Shown: positions 24,151 to 39,120, counted from the stretch's first letter. The stretch is 64,000 bases of DNA from Anastatus disparis (GCA_017163975.1 JAFFSR010000237.1:8618001-8682000); one strand, 5' to 3'. Numbers and translations are program-made. The notes: a model not told the origin generated them from the sequence alone.

Positions 24151-26458
24151 TTTAAAAAAAATCAAATAATTCAATTATTAAGATGCACGTCGCTCTTCGA
24201 TGGCAAGTTCGTTCATTTATAAATTGCATTTTAAAAACAAAAAATTCGTTAAAAATTAACTTTGACAATCTCAAGATTTTTAAAAATATGTAATTCATAC
24301 TCATACCTCTTTAATGAACCAGATAATCATTTACACGAAAAAATTTAAAAATCTATCCATCTTAATTATAGGATGTATTATCGCTACAAAAAATCAACTG
24401 TTATGTAAAATTTTCAAAACATGACCTTTTTTTTACAAACTCAATACTAGAACATCGTCGATAAATAAATATATACATTTGATTCTTTTCCGACACATTA
24501 CAATTTGTTCACATTATACGTATACTTGTTGTATGCGCCAATGTTGATGAGAGCTGTTCACAGCTTTCATAATATGCAAATTTATAAGTCTAGCTCCAGG
24601 TGCTTTGTTGGAAGAAATCTCACTCCCACTTTTCGCGCGTCCGGCTTTTTGCGAGCACAATCGTTTCGTTAAACACATACGCGTGTTTTATTAGCCTTTT
24701 TTTTCTTCTATTTTTGTAAACTAGACTTGTTGCCGCAAACGAGGTGTTTATTTTTTTTTTCCTTCTCGTTTTGTGTGTTTAAAAATCAAGGAAGCGATGC
24801 GTGAAGCAACAATTATACACCGAGCTTTTTTTTTCTCTGTGTATATGCGCTTATTGTGATACGAAATTGACAGTTGCTCTAACTGTTTTTTAGGTAGCGC
24901 GTTATTTTAAAAAAAATTTTAGAATATGGGAAATTTCGAATGAAAACAGAGTTTACAAACAATATATGAATAAACCATTTTGTTATTCCTTTTCGCGCCA
25001 TAACATTATTTTGATTGAAATATAATTTTTAGTTAAATAAACCGCCTCGATCCGCCAAATGATCAAATCCGCGCAAGTAAATAAAATAAAAGAAAAAAAA
25101 AGAGAATTTTTTTTTTTATCATCCACAAACAATCGCGAAAACCAAAACAACGCATGTTCTACCCAATGAAATTCAATATACGCGTGAACTAATTCGATTA
25201 TGGACCTTTTTTTCTCGTACCTTTGTTCATCGAACAGAAAAAAAAAAGCGTTTCCACATATATGCGGGATGAAATTTAAACGACGTACGCGCGTATGAAG
25301 CGAGATCGTCACTTTATATTGCGCGCAATGCTGCGATCTGCATACAAGAAATTCCTTTCTTTTTATCAACAAATCGTGTGATTTTGTTTTTATTGTTTTA
25401 TGATACGGATTGAAAAAAAAAGGATTATTGTGTTGCAGTAAGTTGTGCAAAATTTTAATAAATTCGTTTTTTATATTTAAAGACCAATTAAAATGTAAAA
25501 AATTTTTTTACAGACAAAATGATTTTAAGAATTTTGATAAACATTGTATAAAAGAATAATATCGATGGAAACTTTATTTTTCCGTATATACAGCACTCTG
25601 ATTTATAAAATCTTATCCCCGACTCCTAAGCCAAGGTTGAAAATTATAGTCCTTTAAAGTTTCCAGTAAATTGCCGGCTAAGGTATTACTTAGAGGTAAT
25701 TCAAGACTTATAAAATCGTATTAGTCTCTCTTTTGCCAAATTATTATATCTACATTAAATTTTATCTTCGTTCCTGATCGAGAATGTATTATTTTTTTCT
25801 TCGAGTTTTAGCACTGTTCTAATGCGTAATCAGATAAGCTTGCAATAAGTTGATTGTGAAACTATATTAAATGACGTTTTGTCAACAGTACGAAAAATTA
25901 ATGTTTAGATGAAATAAACAGTTAAAAATATAAAAAATTATCAATATTTTTAAATGAATTTTACTTTAATTATATCATACTCCATTTACGAAAAAACTAG
26001 TATTTTATTTCAGCATAATATGCGCTTTCTTTGACTAAAGTTACGGAATTGGTTTACGGAAGCCAGCGAAACGAAGACTAACGTACATCGTGCGGATATA
26101 AGCAACAAAGGGATATCAGCCCTTTTCTAAAGTCTAAAGTTGCTGCCTGGCCTCTTTTAAAGAGGTAGCAATGGAGATACAGATATACGAAAAATTTTTA
26201 AGATGGAACGAGCAACTGTTTTAGATTTCAATCTTTTTAAAATAAAAGAGAAGTCGGTCGGAGAAGAATAACGTAATCACAATTTAAACATCTTGGAAGT
26301 GAATATGAAAAACGTGATGTCTGCGTCATATTTGGTGAGGGTTTAAAATTTTTTTGGTATATTTTGTAATTAGTAAGTTGAATAATGTACTTTTAAAATC
26401 GAAGAAAATAAAAAAAAGGTTATTTATCATGATCAATAATGTCTCTTTTCTTTTTTTT

Positions 26459-26651
26459 TTATTTAACGTCGCTGCGTTTATGCTATTTTTGCGATGCTAA
26501 TTAGCGATGGAGGTTTATCAGTGTGTTGCGAGCAAAGCACATGTAACGTACAGTGGTGCTTGTGTCAATCGACCACCAAGAGCGGGATTCAAACTTAGGA
26601 CCTCTAGGTTGCGAATCCATCGTTCTACCGACTGAGCCATTGACGACCTCA
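26459..26651 (-). mobile_element. tRNA-derived SINE, copy 6
   Basis: Full-length reverse copy. The displayed strand begins TTTAACGTCGCTGCGTTTAT, passes GCGATGCTAATTAGCGATGG and CAGTGGTGCTTGTGTCAATC, and ends with TCTACCGACTGAGCCATTGA. The B-box complement is altered (GGGATTCAAACTTAGG), which would weaken polymerase III transcription. A small insertion (GACCACCAAG) lies between body and head. Confidence 0.86.
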
Positions 26652-28250
26652 ATAACATATTTTATATTATAAGGGATTAAAAGTTTTCAATAGCTTTAAT
26701 TTAGAAAATATTTCACACATACTAAACAAATACCAAAAATATAATATTTTTTGTCAATACAATTCCACATAATATACAAAATACTACAATTAAACAAAAC
26801 AAAATTGAAATATGTATTTTTTTGTAAATATAATCCAACATCAATGAAACGCCAAGTACATATTAAACCATAACGTGACAAAAGTCCCAGAAGCAGCGTT
26901 AGTTTAATAAATAAAAGCCCATAAATGCGGTACATAAATTTATCTTTATAAAAAAGGTATACGCGTTAATACGAAGTCAATTGATTTTTACTCGCTGCTC
27001 ATAAAGAATAAGCGAAAAACTCGTGCACGAGTGGCCGGTGTACATCTATGTTTGCGCGGCATAACCACCGTTTCGCTGCTCGTTTTCAAATAATGCGGTT
27101 TTTGCAAAAGCGATTTTCCACTTTGATGTACTTGAAAAGGCCGAGTATCGTAAACGTTAATATTCCATCAAGCATGTATAAAAATAAACTTTTATATTTA
27201 TATGTGCGCTTGTGTATTTTCGCATGTTAATCTAATAGTTTTTTATCAGGTAAGGTTTGGATAATCTGATAATTGAAAACAATTAATAATTTTGCTCTGC
27301 TCGATTAACCTTTTGTTTGGCACAGCTTGTAGCGACAGTTTTTCTCCAACAAATATATTTGATTTTCTGAGAAAACAAATTGTTTCTTTCGTAAAATATA
27401 CACAAATATTAAGTTTATTAGGAAAATTCTGATAAATTTGGTACAAAGTATATGTAAGATAAATACTTTTTTAATTTAAAATCTATACTTGCATTTATAT
27501 TTTATTAGTTTAGTAATTTAGATAAAATTAAAATTAATTATGTTATTCGTATATGACAAATCTTACGTAATATTTTTTCATTCAAGTTTTTCTTACCCGT
27601 AAAACGTTTTCCTCTTTTAAGGAACACTTCTCTGCTAAAATTTCTACTTGCATGGTCCCATATATTTTCTTTCCACATGTACAATTTTTTTTGGGTTCTT
27701 CTCTCAAATCTTTTTTTGTTTTTGTGCTATGGCTATATTTGCCCAAGGTATTACCGGCTATAGCAGGAAACGCAATAAGAAAAAATTATACTTCAGCAGC
27801 ACTAGGTAGAAGAACCAAATTCTTTCATTGAGTTACCATTTCTTACCTTTGATCATCATCGCGGTAGCTCATTTATTTTCCAATTATTTTAATTAATAAT
27901 GGTGATATTAGAAGCAAAAACAAAAATTCTCTTTTTAATTTTGAAAAATTTCAAAAATGAAAATTTCTAAGTTCTTATGGTAACTGAATTTTGAACTTTA
28001 ACTGCAGAAAATATACGCTTGTAAAAAATGTACATCTTAATTTATTAACAATAAATTGTTTCTTTTGTTATACACAATGTCTAAATTTAAAATTATCTAA
28101 AATTTATAGTTTCCTCATGATTTCATTGTCAAAATTCACTTCAACAAAAGTCCAAAAATCCCATTATAAAATATATATAAAGCGACCAAAATTACACACG
28201 TTGGAATAAACTGACATCAACGAATAGTCTACAGTAAAACTAGCTGTCAC

Positions 28251-31200
28251 GCTCAAAAAGTACCCTTCCAAAAAAAATAAAGAAAGAAAGAGATGTTTCT
28301 CTCTCTTCGACCATTTTTTCGTCTAGCTCACGTTAATCTACGTCCGCGGAAAAATTTCACGTTGACGAAAGGGCTTCTCTCCAGTCTGCAAAAAAAAGCA
28401 CACACAGTCACAGGACGATAAAACGCGCGAGAGAAAAAGTTTATTAGTTTCCGGGACGTATGAGTCGGAGAAAGAGAAGGAAAGAAGGAGAGCTTTGTCG
28501 TGGCGAATACAAATGACGTGGATAATGAAGAGGAGTGTGCGTAAATGTACACGTATTATATGTATACGTGCAAGTGTTCAAGCGAGTGTAGAAAAGAAAG
28601 GAAAGGAATAAAAAAAAAAATAAAGGATTACAGTTAACTTTAATTTATGTTGACGCGATTTCTGTGTATATACACATAAGGGAGAGGTAAATATTATGTG
28701 GAACAAAAGTTAAAAGACGGCGATCGGCGAACGATTGAGATGTTAATGGTTTAATGGAAAAAGAAGGAATAATTAAATGTCATGCTTTTTTTGTTCTTTT
28801 AAATGATTCATTACAGATGGCATGGCCTGGGAAGTCTATATGAATTTCTAATTTGTGAGTTAAATAGTCTAAAAAAAAGCTATTAATTAAGTGTAACTTT
28901 TAAAACGTTTAGATTATTAACTGGAACTCAATTAATGTAATTAACTACTTGGAATTTTCGATTCCTCGTAAAATTATAAAATTATCACGCACTGCTATGA
29001 TTTAGCGAAATAATAAAAAATGATCTGAGAATAATTAAATTTTGAATTATCTTTACGCTCGTATCTCGAGCATCTAAATAGCTTTATAAAAAACATTTTA
29101 ATGCCGAGATAAACATTTTTTCTACCTTTGAAAAAAAGTCCACTATATCACTTCTAATGCGATTCCGTACTTTAGTTCAGCTAGATTTTTTCTCTCCAGT
29201 TGAACAAAACTTTTAGCCACGTTAAACCATAAGTATAAAAGTCAATTTTTCCTCATTACTTTCTGTCGCCAATAAAAATCTTTTTTATCTTCGCGCACTA
29301 GAAGAAGAAAATGAAGACGTCGAATCGTGAAATTGCGCGGCTTTCTTTTACTTCTTAGCTTTTATGTATGTGTACAATACCATACGCATGTACATATACA
29401 AATACGTAAGCGTGTTACTAAAGGCACGTCGTACTCATTAGGTGCACCATATAGCGAAGTACGTTACGCATACCAATAGCTCTACATAAGCAAGGCAGCA
29501 GCTATAACGTTGTATATAGTGTAGAATAATAAATTATGCGAATCACTTGGACGTATACGTACGTTACGTTTCTTCCTTCGGATATGCACTGTATGTTTAC
29601 GCGTTGTGAAAGATGCTCGTCTCTGTGAAGCTTCTTCTTCTTCTTTTTTTCTCTATTTTTATTGGCTTTTTTTCCTTGCCTTTGCTTTGTCAGGTAAAAG
29701 AGAATAATAGTGGGTGCTTCGGTATGAGGCTTTTTTTTCTTTTTTGTTTTTTGTTGTTGCAATATGCGGAAGGATGATCGTTGGGAATGGAAAAACAAGC
29801 GGGTAATTTTATTAAGATGTCAAGGGAAAATTTTTAAACTTCGTTCCTAGTATTAAAGGGTTATTAAATGTTTATGACATTTTAGATTTTATTTTAAAGA
29901 TGTGATTCTAAGTCGAAGGTAGAAACGTTATTTAAATTTATTCTATTTAAATACTTAAATAAATAGTTAACATAAAAAGTTTTAAAATTCGAAGCATAAA
30001 ACAAAGAAATGAAATATTAACATTGCTCAATACACATGGATATATCATAAGGACTATTTACACTATTATACTAATTTATTCGAAAATACAATATATTTGA
30101 TGATATATTATTAACAAATTATAATTATTTTGAATATTTGAAGATAACAAAAAGATTATGATATACTTAATTAAACAAATTTTGTGCTCTAGGCGTTTTA
30201 AAATTAATATTTATTTTACAACTTTTTCAATTTTATTTTCACACTAAATAAATACAATATGTTAATATTATTGCTTACCAGAAAGTTACTTTATGGGCTT
30301 TTTTATTGTAAACATATGGATGACCATACCTACTTAATCGTACCACGGAACGAACGTGCGTTTTCAAAAACAATCGAAATTAATACAAAACGAATCAGTA
30401 TTCAAAAAATTTTCTCAATATATATTTACCAGATATTCAAAAAGAAAATGAAATTCTTGTCATAACGCAATCTATATCGACCTTTTGTATTTTCCCACGC
30501 TTCATTATACAACTCACAGGATGACATATGTGTCCCGAAGCTTTTCGAAAGTGGTAAATAAATGGGGGTGGGGAAGAGCTTGCGAAGATGAAAACAAAAG
30601 CTCAAATGTTCAATTTTCATCAGTCCCTCGATGTACATACACATAAACGTAAAATGATAAAATTTCCGAGCCTATACATTCTTCTCTCTGTAATAGTCGG
30701 AAATTTTAGCCCTCTCCTGCCGGACTTAAACCGCAGAATCCCGAAAATGTAATCTCAATCGTGCGGTAATACATATATGGGTTAAAACGAAAAGAGAGCA
30801 CCTGTATATACACACCCACACGTTCGGGCTAACGCATTATCGTCAAACGTTCGTTCAACTATTTTGCTACAAAAGTAGATGAGAGGGGTATAGTATTAGT
30901 TTGCTTGGAAAATCGTCGAAACGTTTAGAGAGTATAGGCTAGCGTGCGGGTTTTGCGGCTCTCGTTCTGAAATGTTTTCCGTTAGTTATTTGCTGCTTTT
31001 CGTTTTCCATCGTCAATTGGAAAATTTTCCAATTTTCATGTTAATTTATTTAAATTGTTTACATATACGCAGGGTACGTACCGTGTAACAGGCTCGAATT
31101 CTTGTAATGCCTATTATAGTGTAATTCGGTAACAATATAAGCATACGCTCGGTTTAATTAATTTTCTATTGTTAGTTTATTGTTAACTTTTACATTAGTA

Positions 31201-34200
31201 ATAAAGTTGTCATATGATTCTTTACGCACACTCATTACACGAGTCTCGTACATATAAAGTTTTGCATTGACCAGAGCGAACGTTAAATATGATAATTACA
31301 TGCACAAGAAAAAAATAGAGTAAACCGTATACTAGAATTTATTGTCCTCCCTAAGAACAAGCAACATAATTTATCCATACCAGAAATACTTAGCTTAGTT
31401 AAAATCCTCGTGTATAGCTGAACAGATAATAATTGCTCGCTCTCGCGCTTTTCTCTCAACAATATCGGCGCTTATAAAGTTTTGCAGCTCGTTATACTTA
31501 TCCCATCAAAAAAATATCAAAAAAAGAGGAAGAAAGAAAGATTAAAAAAAAAAAGAGTCTCTCTCCAAAGAGGAATATTCAAGCTTTTATCCACTTATTA
31601 GTTGTGAAATCGTATTCGGTAGTCACTAATTGGCTATTTCCCCTTCGGAAAGCTTAACTTGCTGCTGCTGCGCTCGCTCGCTCTTTTATCGTAAATCGCA
31701 TTCGGGGTGACGTTCGCAGAGAGCTGATGCGTATACTACTATGTATATCCTATAGATATGTATATACGCGGTGCATGTACGGGAGAGGAAAAGAGAGAGA
31801 GTGTGTATGCATGTTGATATAAACGAATGAGAGAAAGGAAAAACGAAAGGTGGTTGAATAAAAATAAATAACCTCATATAAGGAAGGAGGAATGATGCTC
31901 AATGGAAAATAGAAGAATCGTGTACAATAGGAATTCTTTTGAAGAACTGCATCTTTTTCTTTTTTTTTTCTTTTGGAGGAATAGAAAAATGTTTTAGAAA
32001 ATAAATTTTTATTGTTATGGTACTCGTAGATCAAGTAACGTGTAGTTTCTTTTCTAAAAAAAGAACATTAGATGACATCGAGTAGTTTAATTTTATAAAA
32101 AAAGTATATGAGAATGATATTAAGTAAATTTGAAATTCAACGAGTTTCATTAATCCTTCATATTTTTCATAAGCCCGTATCTAAGTCATTTTATCAAAAG
32201 TCACAACAACATTCTACTTTATACGCACTTATCCACGACACAAGGACTTTTACGGTATTAAAAAAAAGGATAAAAGAATCCAAAAAGCTTTGATAATATT
32301 TGATAAATCGTTGCTGCACGCGTCTCCATGAAAGTATGCTTAAATAACAGAAAAAAAAATAAAAACCTTTAACCAGCCAACTATATATATATATATATAT
32401 ATATACACATACGAGAAAAGCAATGTCATTAAGCATTTGACCGGAGCTATGCGCTTGCTTTATGTACGCCAGTAAACATGCAACAAAAGAGAAAAGCGAT
32501 CAAGAAAAGAAGAAACAACAGAAGACTGAAAAGAGCAAGGGGACAATCTAAAATAAATAAAAAAAAAAGAAAGCTAAAAAGAAGACTTGGATTGCATGGC
32601 ATTCTTGACTGGCAGAACCATAGCTACTACCATTGGTGTTATGTCTCTTCGTCCGTTTTACCATATACAAGCAATGTAATGTAAAATGGTCTATAAGACC
32701 TTTTATATATATATATATACGCACAGGTGAAATGCAGGAATTTTCGATTTATATATTGTATAAAAGGAAATGGATATAAAAGCTTCGAGAAGCGGGTAAT
32801 TCGCACGGATTAACATAATTGCGGCCAGGCCAGATGTGGGGCTTTTGTGTATACGTGAAAATTTTCCAAGTGTGTACAAGTAGGATGCATGGATATTTTT
32901 TTCTCTTCAATGCGTATCGAATGTGTTCTATGCACGCTGGAATGAGATTATGGAATGAAGTCTTTAGTTAATCGTTTCTTTTCTGTTTTTTTTTTTTTTT
33001 TTTTTTTGAGATTCGTTAATTTCCATACGGTACTTTTGCGTACATTTTCATGCGGTAGAGGAGGAAATGAGATTCAAAGGTGTTCTCTATAGAAAAATGT
33101 ACACCTATATTTGGAAATTTATAATGATAAATACAAAGGCATCGCATGGATAAAGAGAAATTCATGAAATGATAGTTAGACTTGAGTTATTCTTGATTTA
33201 CGCTCTGTTCCGTTATCAAAACAGCAAATTAAAAGCTCAAGTCACCGTAATCAACAATCAAAACTAACAATTGTACTCCGGTAAATCATAAATTAAAGTA
33301 ATTACTTCATTTTCAAGGAATACTTGAACTACGTGACTCCAGCCGGAGAACGAAAAAAAAAGAAGAAGCAAATTCTTGAAGCAAAGGAAAAACTACATCA
33401 GGATGAAAACCACGTGCTACCTTTTACCCTTTACCAGATAGTTAAAAGAAACTCACTTGCGAAACAACTATACTGTTCTTCTTTCTCGGTATACTCTCGC
33501 GCACCAGACTCACTCCTCGCAGAGCTATAGTGTTTTAAACGTGACTTAATTGCGGTTTCGTTTAACAACAGCAGCGACAACAGCAGCAGCAAGATAAAAA
33601 GAAAAAGAAAAGAAGAAGAAGAATGGAAGATAGGAAAAAAAGGAAGTTAAGAGTCAAACTAGCTCAATTAAGAAGCGCGTTAGGCTCTCAAAGAAGCCAT
33701 AGCTACCGTGTGTGTCTCTCGTTTCCGTGCTCTCCTTATATATCGAATAGGTGAGACATTAATGGCTTCAAGAGGGAGTCCGTTACTATTCTAGTCTTGT
33801 ATTTTACGCAAACGTATGTATTAATTGTATGTATATACTTGTATATACGTGAATAAGATTTACGATATATCCCCTACTTAAACTATTTAAGGTCTAAGTA
33901 ACGCACAGTAGGCTAAGGATTCCTTTAATTCATTTACGTTACAACAACTTGCCGATGCTTTTTTTGCGTGTATTGTGACTTGAACTATGTTAACGATTAA
34001 TATATGCATTGAGGAAGTTTAGGAGGATGTTTTAAAGATACGATTCTGGTGAAATGGTTAATGTAATATTGGAGACAATTTTAAGTATCGCCAAATGAAC
34101 AGGTTTTGATTTAACTTCAAGATGGGTATACATTCTAGATCCGTTTCTGGGAATAGTGGGATTGATTAAACTTTAAAATTAACAGGTTGAAAACATTGTA

Positions 34201-34990
34201 ATAAATTAACAGGTAGTAGCATCTTTGAATACTGCCCTTTGCAATAAAAGGCAATGGAACTAACAAGTGGTACTCACTTGGCAGCACTTTTTTAAACGCA
34301 CTAGTCTTTTTTCCAATGGATAAGGTGTTTTTCTATAATTGTTAATTTACTGTATGGTTACAAAGTCAAATTCATACAAAAACTTCATTATCAATTGAAC
34401 AACGTAATTGAAAAAAATTACATCAGTTATCCTAAAAAAACATTTGATGTAGCTCGTATACCGGAGCCTTTGCAGTCCCACAAACCGACAACGTATATAC
34501 CAGTATCGGAATATTGTGTAAGGTCAAGAAATGTTGTCGTTTGATTTTAGCTCTCTTAGCTTCGCGGGCGGTTGTTTTACGAATATATTATATCCCTTAG
34601 CATACGCGACGTTGGGGCGACATTGTTATGTTATTGGATGATTAAGGCCCAACGGACCGCATTAAATATGTGTATATACGTATATATGTAAGAAGAAGAA
34701 AAAGAGAATGAGAGAGAGGGGATGGGGGCATCTTATGTATCCCCCTTCCTTTATAACTTTTACCTCCTCCTCCTCCCACTCTTTTCTCTCTCTCTCTTTC
34801 TCTTACCTTCCCTTTTTCCTTCTTCTTTCGTTTTTAGCTTTTACAAGAGTGAGAGAAGAGCGTGTGTCTCTTATTCGGCTCTTGAGAATCAACTCTATTC
34901 CCTTACGGTGTTGCACTTTATACTTGCTTCAATACAGCGAGCGCCTTGTGTGTATATCTTTTTAGTTGCACGTTATGTGTGTATAGTAAA
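28251..34990. other. Gene-poor stretch with CpG-containing patches
   Basis: No gene is recognised. Patches of higher GC at about 28300-28580, 29280-29620, 30680-30960, 31430-31820, 33460-33790 and 34560-34990 contain GTATATATAC-type palindromic words, CT or GA tracts and scattered CpG. AT-rich DNA separates them. A (TA)n run lies at 32382-32405, a run of about 20 T near 32988-33007, and CAG/GAA-rich purine tracts at 33565-33630. Small open frames here translate these simple repeats. Confidence 0.45.
32382..32405. repeat. (TA)n microsatellite
   Basis: About 12 alternating TA units, followed by CACATACG. Similar shorter runs occur at 32703-32720 and 48422-48439. Confidence 0.9.
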
Positions 34991-35408
34991 GCCGGTTGAT
35001 TGTTAAAACCGATCAAAGTCGTTAATCTTCATTGGAAAAAATTATTTTTTATTTTTTATTAACTTTTTTTTGCTCGTTTTTTTTTCTTCAAAATTTCAAT
35101 TTTGAAATAGGAAACGCGGTGTGACCGGCAAACTTGAATGTTCAGTGCTATTGTTATGTTAATTGTGATTGACACGTTGGATGGTGTCTTGTGATTTAAC
35201 GTTTATTAGATGCAAAGTGTCTGATGCATTTCTTTTTCTTTTTTAATTATAATTGATCGATAAGTTACCAGTGATTTTTTTGACATAACATTAATAAGGA
35301 ATAATTTTGATATTTAGAATATTTCATTCATAAATTGTACTTGGTAAAGTGGCTTATAAACAAATCACATTTAAATCTTATAATAAAGAATTTTTTCATT
35401 TAAATTTA

Positions 35409-35512
35409 AAGTGATCTTAATACACGTTTATTTACCGAAGTGATCTTAATACATATTTATTTATTGAAGTGATCTTAATACACGTTTATTTATCGAAGTG
35501 ATCTTAATACAG
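35409..35512. repeat. 29-bp tandem repeat, about 3.5 units
   Basis: The unit begins AAGTGATCTTAATACACG and continues TTTATTTACCG. Three full units plus a partial fourth lie end to end, with 1-4 differences between units (CACG/CATA, ACCG/ATTG/ATCG). The sequence outside the array is unrelated. Confidence 0.9.
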
Positions 35513-37617
35513 GAAATATATTTAAAATAAATATATTGAACGTGCATAAACATCTTAAAACAAAATTCGTACATTTCACTAATATTTCATCTAAAACTAA
35601 ATCTCCAACACCAAACATTGGCATCCCCGCTATATCTTTACATGAAGGTATCGTACCTTACCAGTTGTAATATCAAAAAACCCGTATAAGAAAGTATAAA
35701 ATTACGTTAAATCCGTTACTAGTATTTTTCTCATAAGTGTACATTTCAAATCTGAACTTCAAATCTATTTAAAAAATTTAAAACCTTCAAATTTTAACAA
35801 AACTACTAGTAAAGAAATTTTTAATTTTTTTTATTCTGTTGAAAGAAAAGGAGGTAAAGGCAGTGATTTAATAAAGTGACACGTGTATAAAAAAAAAGTT
35901 GGCTTTCACCAGCAGTCGCCGGAGTTTCTTCAATTTTGTTTGGCGGTGTATACATTTGACGAGGAGAATATGCAACCTTTGAGAGAAACGATGCCGACTG
36001 CCGTGAGAGTTGCTGTGACAACGGTTGACCACTAAAAAGACAGCTCTGATTATTTTTTCACGGATCCGCAAAAAAAGATCCATTGCCAAGGTAAGAGCTG
36101 CTTTGCAACGGTGGAATATATAAACAAGATTTTAATCGAGAATGCTTGGTACACGTTCAAAATTTTATATTTTTATTTGTATAAATTTTGAAAATTGTGA
36201 ATTTTGAAAAACAAAAATTTTTGAGTTGGCACAAATAAAAATGGGAAATTTAAAAGTTAAAAGTAAATTAAAAAATTTATGAATTTTCAAAAACTAAAAC
36301 TAAAAAATTCATAAATTTTTGAGTTTTTATGCTCAAAATTTAATGGTCCACTTTAATATGCTTTCATTTGAAGAAATGTGACCACTTGCTCATAAAGTTT
36401 ATTTAGCGCACAGTTCATCATTCGAGTTTACTGTAAACCGATTAACCATCTCTTCATTTCTTTATTTTTTTATAACGAAAATTCTTGCATTTTTTAATTT
36501 TTGAACCCGCATCGCATGAACTTCTTTGCGCTCGCATAAATTCAAGTTTGAACTGTTCACACGCTCAAAAACACGAGAGCAATATAAGAAAAAATTTTTG
36601 TTCGCATAGTAGCACCGACCAACTTGTTTGCGTTATCCTCTCTGGTACTTTAAACTCTGGCGTCTTATTATTTTACTAGTCTATATATAAACATAAAAAT
36701 ATAATTTTTGACATCAGCGTTGCAATATAAAGTTGGCTCCTGACAAATGAGAGCGCGTTTCTGTATACGCGAGGTTTATCAAAGTGATAGCCTTTTAGAA
36801 TTGCTTTTTACGTATGTCCAGTGGAGATTTAATTTAATGAGAATGAAAAAGGGTAAACAGAATAATAATGAAGTTTTATTTTTAATTTACAATGAATTTT
36901 TCAATTCGAACAGCATGAATTGTCGGGAAATGAAATTTCGTGAAAACATTTTTTCCCGTTTCTCTTGATACAACGCAAATTACGCTTGATGCACAATGAA
37001 ATTGAAATGTTTCATTCGAATTTTGTTATAAATATATTTGAAACAAGCATCGTAAATTACAATGAGTATTTTTTTTTTTTATTAAAAACAAAATATTCCC
37101 TTTGAATGTCATTAATTTTTGATAAATATCTATTTTCCATGATTAAACGCTCTCGCATCATGCGCAAAATGCGCGGTTAAAGGGATTTATCATGATATCC
37201 GATTACCATATGAAGAGATCATATGATAAAGATTATGAATGTTCTTTTTTTTTACTTTTTATTTTTTTTTTCGTCGTTCTATAAAAAGCTCGCATCAAGT
37301 TTGTTTATACAATATTCAATATCGAAGATTTTCATCCTTAATTTCTTATTCAAATCTTTGCGAAAACAAAAAATAAAAGAGAAAAAAAATCAATCCTGCA
37401 ACGATAATCTTGCGTTAATGCTACGTAATTACAAATATCATACGAATGTATATATTCTCCATAAATCTATTAAAAGCTGTTTATGTATATGTACACAGAT
37501 TTAAAAGCGAAATGCAATATATAAGATGCTCAATACAAGATGTGCCACTGGTTTCTGTGTGCTCTCGCATATGGCTACCGAGCATTAGCATGCGTCGACT
37601 GTTTTAACGATTTGATC

Positions 37618-37640
37618 GCGCTCGCTCGCTCGCTCGCTCT
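37618..37640. repeat. (GCTC)n microsatellite
   Basis: Five to six GCTC units in a CpG-containing patch that continues to about 38070 with TATA-like and CT/GA tracts. Confidence 0.9.
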
Positions 37641-39101
37641 ATACATATAGCCTATAGGCCATGCATGTATATGTATATAGCTTTGCTCTCGCGGTCGTTT
37701 AATTCGAAAATTATACGTTTAATCGCACTAGCTAGACTACGGGCACTATACGCTATGCTGTATGTATATGTGTGTGTGTGTACGTCTGTCCCTATCGATA
37801 CTCACCCTTTTCTCTCTCTCTCTCTCTTGTACATGTTGAGTAAATATTCATTAGGCAAGCGCTGATGCCGATTTGCATATCACAATCAACGTCGTCATAT
37901 CGTTACTGGCTACACATACTCTCTCCTCTCTCTCTCTATACCCCCATGACATATGCTGAAGAGAGAGAGAGTGAGAGAAATAAAGAGAGAGATGTAGAGA
38001 GAGAAGCTTTTCTCCCTATGGGAATGTTGAGTTGAGAGGGTATACACTTGTTGGATGTCGATCGTAATGGCCGAGATCGATGCTTCAATTTATATATGTT
38101 TCGGATATTAAGTTTTAATAACAACGCTGATTCAATGGAAAAACTTTAGGAGAGTACAATAAATTTTTTTAATTTTATTGTAAATAGTAAAAAAGTTCAG
38201 GATTTATTCAAATTAAAAATGTTATAGTTGATAGTTCAAGTGTTATAATGAAAATAATCTTGAGTTCAATTCATGTAACTGTATATTTTTTTACAAATAA
38301 CACGAAAAGAAAAAAGTTTTAATTTATTGATCAGTTGAAGTAACTAAATCCTTTAAATAACCAATGATTTGCATAATTGAGTTTGCAATCTGTAAAAAAT
38401 AAAATAAACGAAAATTTATTTATATACACATGATATCTTAACAATCTATTACAAAACAGATCTTAAATTAAACTTTTATTATTGCGAAATTGTCTCTAAT
38501 TTGACATGTAAAGTTACTTAAATATTTTTAATTTAGAAAATTTTATCAATTCAATAATTTCTTATCTCGCATTTTGCAAAATTGAATTTGTTGCAATTAA
38601 CGATAAGAAATTCTTTATTGCAAAAATTCCTCGAAGCATTTAAATTTCATAGACTTGACGATGCTTCTTCTTATTAAAAGTAATTTGGAATTTGATATTT
38701 TTTAATAATTTGTAAAATTTATAAACTTTGTAATCTTAGAAATTACTAGGGAAAAACGTTTATCGGTTATGAAATAGCAAAACAACATTTCTTTACCAAA
38801 CATTATTGCCTATAAAGATTTAGAAAACATATAATAAATTAATTTGTGTTTACGAATGAGGCAAAGAAGTTTTATCATAAAAAAAGGAACAAACAAACTC
38901 CAAAGTTAAAAAAAAATCATCGAAAAAGTTTATACATTGGCTACAATGGAATAGATTCAACAGCAAACCTCTTCATTGCTGTACAATAGACATGAAACGA
39001 TGAAAAAAAAAAAGAAACAGAATTGCACCGATTGTTCCTATTTTTCTAGAAAAACGTAAACGGTGTCGATGTCTATCCAAGCCTAACACACTGCGCCATT
39101 C

Positions 39102-39120
39102 ATCGATCGATCGATCGATC
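39102..39120. repeat. (ATCG)n microsatellite
   Basis: Four to five ATCG units; being self-complementary, the run is palindromic. Confidence 0.9.

Larger units (their letters stand above)
22682..28250. other. Gene-poor stretch with two SINEs
   Basis: No gene is recognised. A CpG-containing patch at about 23370-23600 ends in a (CT)14 microsatellite. SINE copies lie at 23988-24150 and 26459-26651. The longest open frame (24983-25450, minus) is Phe/Lys/Ile-rich low-complexity translation of AT-rich DNA, and I do not consider it coding. Slightly GC-richer islands near 25600-25700 and 26040-26180 have no identifiable content. Confidence 0.5.

Noticed and set aside
24983..25450. 155-codon open frame on the minus strand, the second longest single frame in the window
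   Set aside because: It is rich in Phe, Lys and Ile with poly-F and poly-K runs from homopolymers, has no recognisable motif and no splice support. It fits chance in AT-rich DNA.
32478..32684. Short Lys/Arg-rich plus-strand frame resembling a basic nuclear protein
   Set aside because: The basic run comes from a purine-rich AAGA tract. There is no conserved motif, and the tail is unrelated sequence.
34476..34517. Possible 42-base exon (SHKPTTYIPVSEYC) between TTTGCAG and GTAAGG
   Set aside because: The pyrimidine tract before the acceptor is poor and the peptide unrecognised, so chance pairing of borders is likely.
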